NCBI GenBank assembly: GCA_017999015.1
Contig: JAGOBZ010000144.1
Coordinates: 1-7,708 of the forward strand
Origin: Kiritimatiellia bacterium
Lineage (GTDB): Bacteria; Verrucomicrobiota; Kiritimatiellia; RFP12; UBA1067
Direction: 5' to 3'
Length of the DNA stretch: 7,708 nucleotides
Shown: piece by piece, positions 1 to 7,100 of the stretch
Layout: each line of letters begins with the position of its first letter
Position numbering within the stretch: the stretch's first letter is position 1
Position numbers and translations under genes: made by a program
The notes under the pieces: model-generated
Databases searched by the model: none
What the model saw: only the letters and a program-made list of their open reading frames with translations
Told to the model about the DNA's origin: nothing

Positions 1-549
1 GCGTAGACCGATCCAGTCGTCGATGTCAGAATCCAGAATGTAGATCGGATTCGCGTGATACTCATTCAGCGGCGACTTGGCCAGCTCGCGATAGATGGCG
101 ACCCTCACTGCAGAGCCCAGCGCTTCGACATCCGCCACGCTGGGAAACAGGATGATCGACTCCGGCCCCTGCAGGATCGCCCGCCGGTCCTGCAGCCACC
201 TCGCCACCGCAGCCGGATCGGCGCCGGCATTCAGCAGAAACGCGCGCAAGGGCTCCAGCGTCGCGCCCGGGAAGCACCAACTCGGCTGCGAATGCGGCAG
301 GAGCGTGTCCGCCACAATCCAGTCCGGCGCCTCGATATGGATGTAATGCCATGAGACGCGCCCCCATTCGCCGGTCGCGCAGGCATAGACGCGCGCATTC
401 GGCGACCGCTGGGCAGCCCCGTCGGCGGCGGCCCGCCGCGCATAGAAGACAAAGGCACCCACCGCGCCGGCCGCGATCAACAGATGTAGCGCCACGAAAG
501 CTGCATGCCAGACACGCCGGCACGCCGCCCGACCCCGCACTTCGGACAT
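1..549 (-). CDS. Unrecognised membrane-anchored protein (3' end outside window)
   Basis: The frame is open for 183 codons from an ATG at 549 to the left edge, so the C-terminus lies outside the window. I do not recognise the family. The short N-terminus is basic (several Arg in residues 5-12). One hydrophobic segment follows at about residues 15-36 (HAAFVALHLLIAAG...) and ends in YARR, which suggests a signal anchor or uncleaved signal. The rest, from about residue 40, is a mixed soluble domain with several Trp and aromatic residues (WGRVSWHYIHIEAPDW, 62-77) and an acidic stretch (DSDIDDW, 173-179), probably outside the membrane. I chose the ATG at 549 over the in-frame ATG at 558 because GAAAGG sits nine bases before 549 but directly abuts 558. 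The gene starts 37 bases after the SDR stop, which suggests the same transcript. Function unknown. Confidence 0.75.
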   Translation of the reverse strand, partial: MSEVRGRAACRRVWHAAFVALHLLIAAGAVGAFVFYARRAAADGAAQRSPNARVYACATGEWGRVSWHYIHIEAPDWIVADTLLPHSQPSWCFPGATLEPLRAFLLNAGADPAAVARWLQDRRAILQGPESIILFPSVADVEALGSAVRVAIYRELAKSPLNEYHANPIYILDSDIDDWIGLR

Positions 550-558
550 ATCGTTCAT

Positions 559-564
559 CCTTTC
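559..564 (-). promoter_or_regulatory. Ribosome binding site deciding the start at 549
   Basis: On the minus strand this reads GAAAGG. It is followed immediately by ATG (558) and, nine bases on, by a second in-frame ATG (549). Only the second has normal Shine-Dalgarno spacing, so translation probably begins at MSEV rather than MNDM. Confidence 0.55.
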
Positions 565-569
565 AACCC

Positions 570-584
570 GCCGGCCACGCCGGC
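570..584 (-). other. Short GC-only hairpin between the SDR and the membrane-protein gene
   Basis: GCCGGC-GTG-GCCGGC forms a six-base-pair stem with a three-base loop, starting two bases after the SDR stop codon. No run of T follows, so it does not look like an intrinsic terminator. It might protect or punctuate the transcript. It could also be chance in such GC-rich DNA. Confidence 0.3.
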
Positions 585-586
585 CG

Positions 587-1342
587 TTACGGATAGTTCT
601 GCCCTGTCGGCCGGATCATGATCTCGCTGACATGGACGTGCGGCGGCTGCGAAAGTAGCCAGGCCACGCCATTGGCGATGTCCTGCGGCTCCAGCACTCT
701 GCCGTAGGTTTCCACCGTCTTGCCGAAATTCTCGCGGGTGTACCCCGCCACCTGCTGAAACCCGCTCTCCACAATGCCGGGCAGAACGGTCGAGACACGC
801 ACTCCGGCGGCGCATACCTCGCGCCGCAACGCCTCGGCCAGCGCCGAGACCGCGAACTTGCTCGACCCGTAAAAACCGCTGAACGGCGAAATGTTCCGCC
901 CCACGACGGAACTGATCACAACAATGTCGCCGCCGCCCCGTTGCGACAAATACCGCCCCGTCTGGCGTAGCAGATGCGCCGTTCCCATCACGTTTGTCTG
1001 ATACAGCTCCTGCCACTGCGATGCGTCACTGGTGGTGATGCCGCCCGCCAGTCCGCGCCCTGCATTGGCCACCACAATCGTGTAAGCGCAGCCGCCCTCT
1101 CGCCAAGCCAACACCGCATCCAGCAACGTGTCGAGCGCATCGGCCTGTCCGGCGTCGCCCGCCACCGCCAAGGCTCGTCCCCCACCCCGCCGGATCTCGT
1201 CGGCCACCGCCTGCAAGGCCGCGTCGCGCCGCGCATGCAGCGCGACGGCCGCGCCCTGACGCGCAAGCGTCAGCGCAACAGCCCGCCCGATGCCGGAACT
1301 GGCCCCGGTGACAATCGCTGTTTGACCTTCAAAGGGTTGCAT
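587..1342 (-). CDS. Classical short-chain dehydrogenase/reductase (SDR)
   Basis: The product is a complete 251-residue cytoplasmic oxidoreductase of the classical SDR type, which interconverts an alcohol and a ketone on a small substrate using NAD(P)H. The Rossmann fold is marked by TGASSGIG at residues 12-19, NAG at 93-95 and Asn117. The catalytic residues are Ser145 (VISS, 142-145), Tyr158 and Lys162 in YxxSK. Arg38-Arg39 after the second beta strand favours NADP(H) over NAD(H) by family rules. The C-terminal EIMIRPTGQ resembles the YdfG-like, 3-hydroxy acid dehydrogenase group (COG4221), but the substrate cannot be read from sequence. Length is normal for the family. The ATG at 1342 has AAAGGA about ten bases upstream. 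The gene lies 99 bases after the permease gene, and a possible promoter lies in that gap. It precedes the membrane-protein gene by 37 bases. Confidence 0.95.
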   Translation of the reverse strand: MQPFEGQTAIVTGASSGIGRAVALTLARQGAAVALHARRDAALQAVADEIRRGGGRALAVAGDAGQADALDTLLDAVLAWREGGCAYTIVVANAGRGLAGGITTSDASQWQELYQTNVMGTAHLLRQTGRYLSQRGGGDIVVISSVVGRNISPFSGFYGSSKFAVSALAEALRREVCAAGVRVSTVLPGIVESGFQQVAGYTRENFGKTVETYGRVLEPQDIANGVAWLLSQPPHVHVSEIMIRPTGQNYP

Positions 1343-1359
1343 GCTGCGCTTTTCCTTTC

Positions 1360-1372
1360 GCCGCTCTGCGGC
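1360..1372 (-). other. Small hairpin just upstream of the SDR ribosome binding site
   Basis: GCCGC-AGA-GCGGC is a five-base-pair stem with a three-base loop, ending just before the AAAGGA that serves the SDR start. There is no T run, so it is not a terminator. If real it would sit in the 5' leader made from the candidate promoter at 1398-1427. Confidence 0.25.
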
Positions 1373-1397
1373 ACCGGGTGTCGTTTGAACGAGCGGT

Positions 1398-1427
1398 AAG
1401 ATAGCAATCCGTCCTTCCCGGCGACAA
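1398..1427 (-). promoter_or_regulatory. Candidate internal promoter ahead of the SDR gene
   Basis: On the minus strand TTGTCG (1422-1427) is followed after 18 bases by TATCTT (1398-1403), with TG one base before the -10 box (an extended -10). Each box matches four of six sigma-70 consensus positions. It lies in the 99-base gap between the permease and SDR genes and would start RNA near 1391, about 50 bases before the SDR ATG. The match is moderate, so this could supplement read-through from the upstream promoter, or be chance. Confidence 0.35.
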
Positions 1428-1441
1428 GCCCAAACAGCGGA

Positions 1442-2410
1442 TCAGCTCCCGCCCAGCACGGCGGCCAGCCAGAGCGGGATCGTGATGAGACAGAGCACGT
1501 GCGTCGCCAGAATCGCTGCGGCGGAAAACTCGGCATCTCCGTTGAACGCTTCGGCCAACGTCACGCTGGCCATCGCCGCCGGCTGCACCGCGATCAGGAT
1601 CAGCACCCGCCGCACGTCGGCAGGCATCGGCAACGCCAGCAGTCCGGCGACACACACGGCCGGGATGACCGCCAGGCGCAACAGGCAGGTGCCGGCCATC
1701 AGCGGCGACAGGATGCGGTTGGGGTGCAGCATCGCGATGCGTGCCCCGCAAATCAGGGCCGAAGCCGGGATCGTCGCTCCGCCCGCCAGCCGGCAGGTGT
1801 CGAGCACCGTGTCGAGAAAAGCCTGACCAACCGATCCCTCCGCCGGCAGCAGGCCGTGCACCGCCATCTGCGAGCGCAGCGCCAGAATCATGATCGACAC
1901 CACCAGCGCCAGCATCGGCACGCTGACCAGATTGCGCAGAAAACGCCGGTCCAGCTTCTGTCCGGTCAACGCTTTGACCCCCAAGGTCCACACGCACAGT
2001 TCCGACCCCAGCCCGGAAAAGATTACCAGCGCCACAGCCATCTCGCCCCACAGCGACGCCGCCACCAGCATCGGCAGGAACGAATAGTTGTTCATCAGGC
2101 AGATGAAGTGATAGCAGCGCCGCGTGCCTTCCGTGTGCCGCCGCAGCAGCGGTAGCGTGGCATATCCGACCAGCCAACCCGTCACCAAAATGAATACCGC
2201 GCCAGCCGGCATCATCCAATTCTGCAGCAGCGACGTCCATGTGAAAGAACGCACGATGGAACTGATGATCAGGCACGGATAAAACACATTCAACAGCACC
2301 AGCGACAACTGGCGGTTGAACGCTACGTCAATCACCCGGAGTTTATTGAGAACGTAGCCCGCCAGTGTCATCAACACCAGTGGCAGCATTTTGATGAAAA
2401 GCAGCAGCAT
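1442..2410 (-). CDS. AEC-family (auxin efflux carrier type) permease
   Basis: A 322-residue inner-membrane protein made almost wholly of hydrophobic helices, about ten by eye, in two halves around a polar stretch near residues 150-160 (QKLDRR). Family signatures are MNNYSFLP (106-113), GGATIPASALICG (210-222) and QPAAMASVTLAEAFNGD (276-292), each a re-entrant or broken-helix region of AEC proteins. Bacterial members carry small organic acids such as malate, or are uncharacterised, so the substrate is unknown here. Length is typical of the family (about 310-320). The start at 2410 lies six bases after the stop of the HydG-like gene, and the AGGG overlapping that stop (TAGGG) can serve as its ribosome binding site with short spacing. 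This implies translational coupling. An in-frame ATG at codon 8 is a possible alternative. The product may move a substrate or product of the neighbouring enzymes; that is inference. Confidence 0.93.
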   Translation of the reverse strand: MLLLFIKMLPLVLMTLAGYVLNKLRVIDVAFNRQLSLVLLNVFYPCLIISSIVRSFTWTSLLQNWMMPAGAVFILVTGWLVGYATLPLLRRHTEGTRRCYHFICLMNNYSFLPMLVAASLWGEMAVALVIFSGLGSELCVWTLGVKALTGQKLDRRFLRNLVSVPMLALVVSIMILALRSQMAVHGLLPAEGSVGQAFLDTVLDTCRLAGGATIPASALICGARIAMLHPNRILSPLMAGTCLLRLAVIPAVCVAGLLALPMPADVRRVLILIAVQPAAMASVTLAEAFNGDAEFSAAAILATHVLCLITIPLWLAAVLGGS

Positions 2411-2416
2411 GGTGCC

Positions 2417-3961
2417 CTAGAAGAAGAGGTCGCGCTCGCCCGCGCAGATGCGGTCGTAGTGCTCCTTGACCGTGGGATAGAACAGGGGCAGCGTCGCCTT
2501 GATCGCCGCCAGTTCCCGGTTAAGTACCGGGTCGCAGAGCGCGCGCGTCGCGGCACTGGCGAAATCATCCAGCCACTCGCGGAACGTCAGCACCGCGTTG
2601 ATCTTGCAGAATTTGCCCTCTTTGCCGGTCTTGAGCGCGTCCATGATGCAGCCGCCAGTGCGGCCGCAGCGGTACCCCGCCGTGCAGAACGACGTGATGA
2701 TGCCCTCGCGTGCCAGATGCGCGATCAGCTCTTCCAGCGTACGCGTGTCGGAAAGCACAAACTGCTGGCGGTCTTTTTCCTGATGCGTCTCGCTCGCGAA
2801 ATCACTGTACCCCTTGATCGCGATGTTGCTGCTCGCGTCCATCTGCGTGATGCCGCAGCGCACAAACGCGTCGCGCGATTCCGGACGCTCGCGGCAGGTC
2901 ACGATCATGCCGGTGTACGGCACGGAGAGCCGCGTGACGATCAGGATACGGCGGAAGGTGGCGTCATCCACGAGATACGGCGAGGTGGTCGGCAGATCGG
3001 TTCCGCTCGCCGGTTCCAGGCGCGGGAAGGAGATCGTGTGCGGCCCGATGCCGAACTGGCGCTCCAGATCGCGCGCGTGGTAGAGCGAGGCCAGCAGCTC
3101 GAACTTCCAGTCATAGAGCCCGTACAGCACCCCCATGCCCACGTCATCGACGCCCGCCTCCATGCAGCGGTGAAAACCGGTCGTGCGCCAGTCATAGTCG
3201 CCCTTGACCGTGTCAGCCGGATGCAGCCGCGCGTACGTCGCGCGATGGTAGGTCTCTTGAAACACCTGATAGGTGCCGATGCCGACCTGCTTGAGCACGC
3301 GCAGGTCCTCGACCGGCAGCGGTGCCGCATTGACATTCACGCGCCGGATGCCGACCGGCGTGCCTTTCGGCGATTTGACCTGATGGCCGTAAATGGTCCG
3401 AATGGTCTCTGCGAAATAGTCGGTCGACGTGTCGGGATGTTCGCCATAGACCGCGATCAAACGCTTGTGGCCGATCTTACCGGCCAGCACATCGATCTCC
3501 TGACGCACCTCGCCCATGTCGAGCATGCGGCGCTTCTGATCTTCGTTGCCGCAGCGGAACCCGCAGTAGGCGCAGCGGTTCACGCACAGATTGCTCATGT
3601 AAAGCGGCGCGAACATCACGATCCGGTTGTCGTACACCGAGAGCTTGACCGCCAGCGCCGTCTCCTCCATCTCCTGCAGCAGCTCGGGATCGGTGACCTG
3701 AATCAGGGCCGCAGTCTCCTCCGGCAGCAGCGTTTCTATGGCGCGGGATTTGGCCAGGATGTCGCGCACGCGCACCGCGTCGTTCGCGGGCATGGCGGCA
3801 GCGGTCGCCAGTTTGTTCGTGATATCTGAATCGTCAATGAAATGCTTGCCGCCCGGCAGATACTTGTCGATCTGTTCGCGGATCACGAACCGCTTTCGAT
3901 AATCGGCCGCATTGGCGAAGCTACGAATGCTCGGGCTGGGTGTTGTGGCTGTCTTCGACAT
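2417..3961 (-). CDS. hydG: HydG-family radical SAM tyrosine lyase, divergent C-terminal cluster motif
   Basis: This 514-residue cytoplasmic enzyme matches HydG along its length. HydG cleaves tyrosine to p-cresol and dehydroglycine and turns the latter into CO and cyanide on an iron synthon for the [FeFe]-hydrogenase H-cluster. Visible landmarks are FIDDSDI (41-47), where similarity to HydG begins; the radical SAM motif C126-x3-C130-x2-C133 followed by GFRCGNE; GE at 173-174; RRVNVN (206-211); FQETYHRATY (234-243); and AGVDDVGMGVLYGLYD (269-284). The C-terminal part contains FCTAGYRCGRTGGC (425-438) and FCKINAVLTFREWLDD (451-466). HydG normally has CX2CX22C here. C426 and C452 are kept, but the middle Cys is Gly429, with extra Cys at 432 and 438. 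The usual AGS loop reads DASSN (375-379). The start at 3961 has AAGGAG six bases upstream; a longer reading from 4099 would begin inside the -10 box. About 40 extra N-terminal residues precede the HydG core. ThiH is the nearest alternative family, but it lacks this C-terminal extension. The fold and family are firm; H-cluster maturation as its role is doubtful. Confidence 0.92.
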   Translation of the reverse strand: MSKTATTPSPSIRSFANAADYRKRFVIREQIDKYLPGGKHFIDDSDITNKLATAAAMPANDAVRVRDILAKSRAIETLLPEETAALIQVTDPELLQEMEETALAVKLSVYDNRIVMFAPLYMSNLCVNRCAYCGFRCGNEDQKRRMLDMGEVRQEIDVLAGKIGHKRLIAVYGEHPDTSTDYFAETIRTIYGHQVKSPKGTPVGIRRVNVNAAPLPVEDLRVLKQVGIGTYQVFQETYHRATYARLHPADTVKGDYDWRTTGFHRCMEAGVDDVGMGVLYGLYDWKFELLASLYHARDLERQFGIGPHTISFPRLEPASGTDLPTTSPYLVDDATFRRILIVTRLSVPYTGMIVTCRERPESRDAFVRCGITQMDASSNIAIKGYSDFASETHQEKDRQQFVLSDTRTLEELIAHLAREGIITSFCTAGYRCGRTGGCIMDALKTGKEGKFCKINAVLTFREWLDDFASAATRALCDPVLNRELAAIKATLPLFYPTVKEHYDRICAGERDLFF

Positions 3962-3962
3962 G

Positions 3963-3998
3963 GCACGCTCCTTCGTTGCCTGCGGCGGCAAGGCGTGC
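3963..3998 (-). promoter_or_regulatory. Possible hairpin hiding the hydG-like ribosome binding site
   Basis: On the minus strand GCACG-CCTT (3990-3998) can pair with AAGG-AG-CGTGC (3963-3973), giving nine base pairs with a two-base AG bulge around a 16-base loop. The AAGG half of the Shine-Dalgarno is inside the stem. A competing five-base-pair hairpin, TTGCC/GGCAA with a six-base loop (3976-3991), uses the same TT and would leave the site free. Two exclusive folds at a start site could be a translational switch, but no known riboswitch is recognised and GC-rich DNA often folds by chance. Confidence 0.35.
3968..3973 (-). promoter_or_regulatory. Ribosome binding site of the HydG-like gene
   Basis: AAGGAG on the minus strand lies six bases before the ATG at 3961. 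This supports MSKTATT as the main N-terminus. Confidence 0.75.
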
Positions 3999-4039
3999 AC
4001 AACAGTCATCAGTGCGCTGCGCGCGCATGAACAACGGCC

Positions 4040-4056
4040 CATCGGCACTTTCCTTC
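4040..4056 (-). promoter_or_regulatory. Alternative in-frame upstream start with its own ribosome binding site
   Basis: An ATG at 4042 is preceded at eight bases by GAAGGA (4051-4056), itself part of a purine tract AAGGAAGAAGGA. It is in frame with the HydG-like gene with no stop between, and would add 27 residues beginning MGRCSCARSALM. It lies downstream of the predicted transcription start, so ribosomes could use it. The added residues do not resemble any HydG domain. It may give a minor long form, or translation through it may open the hairpin at 3963-3998. Confidence 0.4.
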
Positions 4057-4099
4057 TTCCTTGGGTCAGAGCCACGCTCCTCCACCGCAGATGAAACAC

Positions 4100-4128
4100 A
4101 CTATACGTGATTCGATACGGGGCATCAA
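4100..4128 (-). promoter_or_regulatory. Sigma-70-type promoter for the hydG-like operon
   Basis: On the minus strand TTGATG (4123-4128; four of six consensus) and TATAGT (4100-4105; five of six) are separated by exactly 17 bases. Predicted RNA start is near 4093, giving a leader of about 130 bases before the ATG at 3961. It lies 19 bases beyond the stop of the upstream surface-protein gene, in the only sizeable intergenic region of the window. No operator or clear terminator is visible around it. Confidence 0.7.
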
Positions 4129-4147
4129 GCGCATTACCAGCGGAGAT

Positions 4148-7100
4148 CTAATCGGGCAACGACACCTTGACCTTAAAGAAACGCATGCCGGACTTTCTTT
4201 CGGACCAGACCTCATCCGTAAGGTTCGTCTTGCCTTCGACCGTATAACGCCTTGCAAACGGGCCGAGATCCGGTGCCCACGTGATCCACCCTATCCCATT
4301 GCTGACGACGATACCGGCTCGGAAGACGGAATAAAAATTCGTCGGATCAGAGCCGGCCACGTACTCTTGCCAAGTCGCTTGGCCGTCACTGTCCGTGTCA
4401 TCCTGTGCAGCCGACTCGTAATCGCCGCCCGCTGCTGCCAACGCCGAGGGATAAAGGTTCAGCCATGCATAAGGAATCGGCACAGGAGTCAATAGTGTCG
4501 CAGGTTCAAGAACTCTGACCATGAAGTAAACGTCATCAGCATCACCGTCTTTGTCGCATGCCGTCATTCTGACTACCCAGTCTCCCGCACTGGCAAACAC
4601 ATGCGAGATCATGCCGCTCGCGCCCCAAACCACTGACGGCGAGCCATCGCCGAAGTTCCAGGTGATCATCATTCCGTTCCCCACATCGGCGCTGCTATCC
4701 GCTGACACATCATGCACATCCCAATAAAAGTTAAACGGCTGTCCGCATGGAATGGTCATTGCCGGTTCCTGCAAGCCACTGTCTATCGGTGTCACGATCA
4801 AGGGGGCATTGTTCAGAACCCTGACGACGGCCGGGAAGGACGCTGAATAATAAAGCTGTGCGGCAGCCGGCGACACCATGACCGGCGTGACCGTGAACCC
4901 GCCTGCTCCAGAGAGCGCCGTGCCGTCTTTCACGGCATTGATCGCGACATGCTGCTCCACTGAGCCCGCCTCAAAAACGAGGTTGGTCGCCGTCAGGCTC
5001 AGACACCCGTTCGCCGCACTGGCACCGGGCGAAACGTCCAGACGGACCTCCACCGCTTCCGGATAAGGTTCCGACAGCCTGACAGTCACCTGCCCGTCCC
5101 CGTCCAGCGCCGCACGTTCGGAGATCGGCGAGGCAGGCCCCTGCACGATCAAACAGGGGGCGACCGCGACGGCATCGGGCTCGCAGACCGCCACATCATC
5201 CACACAGGCCCGCCCCGACGAGCCATCCGTCGCCACCACCAACCGGATCGCGTCAAACTGCGCCGGCAGCGACGGTGCAAACCGATATGTTTGATAAAGG
5301 ACGTGTGAAATGCCCGAAAACTCATGCGCTTTGAACCAGTGTTCGGCAGGGGCTGCGCAACCGTTGGTCGACGCATAGACGGCGATTGTCGCCGGCATTC
5401 CCGCGTCATAGGCACGGGCCATGAACGTGAGCGAGCCGAATGGGAAGGCGAGCGCCGGCGATTGCAGGAACGGCAGGTCACGATCCTGGACCGGATCGGT
5501 CTCCGCCGTCTGGCTGTTATTGAGGAAACAGGCCTTGCTCTCATCCAGCATCACCCGCAGCGCGTCCGAATCGCTGATTTTGGCGTTATACGCGCGCCAC
5601 GCCGTATCATCAACCGGCGGCTCGTCCCATGCCACGGCGTGGTCGATCAGCACGCGCGCATCGACGCATGCATCGTCACGTTCATTCAGGACACGCAAAT
5701 ATCCAGCATTGTTGGTCCCCAGGAAAACGGAGGCGTGACTGAAGACGGTCATCGCTTCGGTGACCACCCAGGAACTCACCTCCTGCCACGCGTCAGGCGT
5801 CTCCGCCGGGGCGTACTGCACCGTCAGCCGGGCCGGTGCGCGCAGCACCTGATAATCGAATTCCAGCATCCCCGCGCCTGTCATCATGCAGGGCGAGCGC
5901 ACCGACTGATCCAGCCAAGCCCCCTCAGCACCCAGGGCATCCACCTCTCGTCCGCCCCGCCGGTGATCGAGATCCACGCGCCCGTCTGACACCCATGCCT
6001 CGGTGGCCACCCATTCAGTTGCCGCAGGCAGATTCATCTGTTCATCTTCGCCGGGGCTGAGATCCGACCCCGTCCGACCCCGCCAGTTTGTGAGTTGGAG
6101 TTCGTCAACAGCCACATCGATGTTTTGGCCATCCGTACGGCCGATCGGCTGCAGCATCACAAAGTGTGACCGCCACGAGGAGACCGGGACGTCATAATTC
6201 TGATATCCGAACCCGGAGAGCGTCACTTCCTCAAAAAGCGTCCATGCCAAGGTCCCCGGCGCATGAGGAGATTCATCCGTACCGAACTCTGTCGGCTGCA
6301 AAAACACGCCGAGTTTCTGCGTGGGAATCACCGTGTAAATGCCTTTGACGGTGTAATCCGTACGCACCTCCCACCGCCCCGCCGGCGCATACGACCAGTT
6401 CTGAATGTCCGAGGCGACCGTATTCGAGAGCAACAACGGCGTGGATGCCCCGGTCGCGACGGCACCGGCCGCCGTCGCTTGTGAAAATACTCCTGAAAAC
6501 CCGGACCGGCACTCCGCCGACATGAAGCCGCAGGTGCCGCGCGTGAGCGCCGCTCCGCCCGTCGAGCCTGAATCGGTAGCCTGCAAAACATTGTCTGTAC
6601 TGCCGAACTTGCAGCGGAGCGTGGTTGTGCTGCCTGACGTAAACATCCGCAATTCCACCGTGGTGCGCGTCAGAATGGTTAAATCCTCGTTACGGGTCGA
6701 GGACGTCAACCGATAAGGCACTCCACCCCGCCACTTGTAAAGTTCATGCAGGATTCGTTTGTCACGATTCAAATTGGCGGTATCAGGAACCTGCGTCATC
6801 CGGTATTCGTAAAAATTGTCGTAATCCAGGTAGTACCCGAGCACCGAGAGTGAAGGCTCCTGCGAAGACATGCCTGCATCCGCCCCGACACTGGCGCGGA
6901 CCAGATAGTTCTGCATGAGGAACCCTTGCGTATAGTAGACCGCTTCACGCGGCGAGGCCACCTGACCCAATCTGCACTTGAAGGAAATCCTGTCGATGCC
7001 GTCCGGCAGGGTGTAGCCTTCACGATTGTGGATATAACCGAGGCCGAGTCCGGCTTTACCTCCCATTAACATGACTGCCACATTGCGGAACTTCGGATCG

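Noticed and set aside
62..523. 153-codon minus-strand frame at the left edge
   Set aside because: The overlapping frame starting at 549 has a ribosome binding site, a signal anchor and a normal amino-acid mix, and stays open to the edge; this one is Arg/Gly/Cys-rich and lacks these.
570..584. Intrinsic terminator after the SDR gene
   Set aside because: The GC stem is not followed by a T run and the next gene begins within 37 bases, so read-through is more likely.
1499..2155. 218-codon plus-strand frame, Gln/Arg/His-rich
   Set aside because: It is a shadow of the permease; the composition is typical of antisense frames in GC-rich DNA.
1329..2276. 315-codon minus-strand frame overlapping the permease
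   Set aside because: It is out of frame with the clear AEC permease and its translation is Gly/Ala/Arg/Asp-rich without membrane helices.
2459..3829. 456-codon open frame on the plus strand, antisense to the HydG-like gene
   Set aside because: It mirrors the real gene exactly, is rich in Arg, Ala and His as GC-rich antisense frames are, shows no domain, and the opposite strand has unmistakable HydG motifs.
3962..4093. Known riboswitch (TPP or SAM class) in the leader
   Set aside because: No conserved core motif of these classes is visible; only simple local hairpins are seen.
4106..4147. Terminator after the surface-protein gene
   Set aside because: I found no stable stem followed by T residues in these bases; the gene may end by another mechanism or read through into the hydG-like leader.
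5324..5989. 221-codon plus-strand frame inside the surface-protein gene
   Set aside because: It is antisense to a continuous 1186-codon frame with recognisable domains and has no start-site support.
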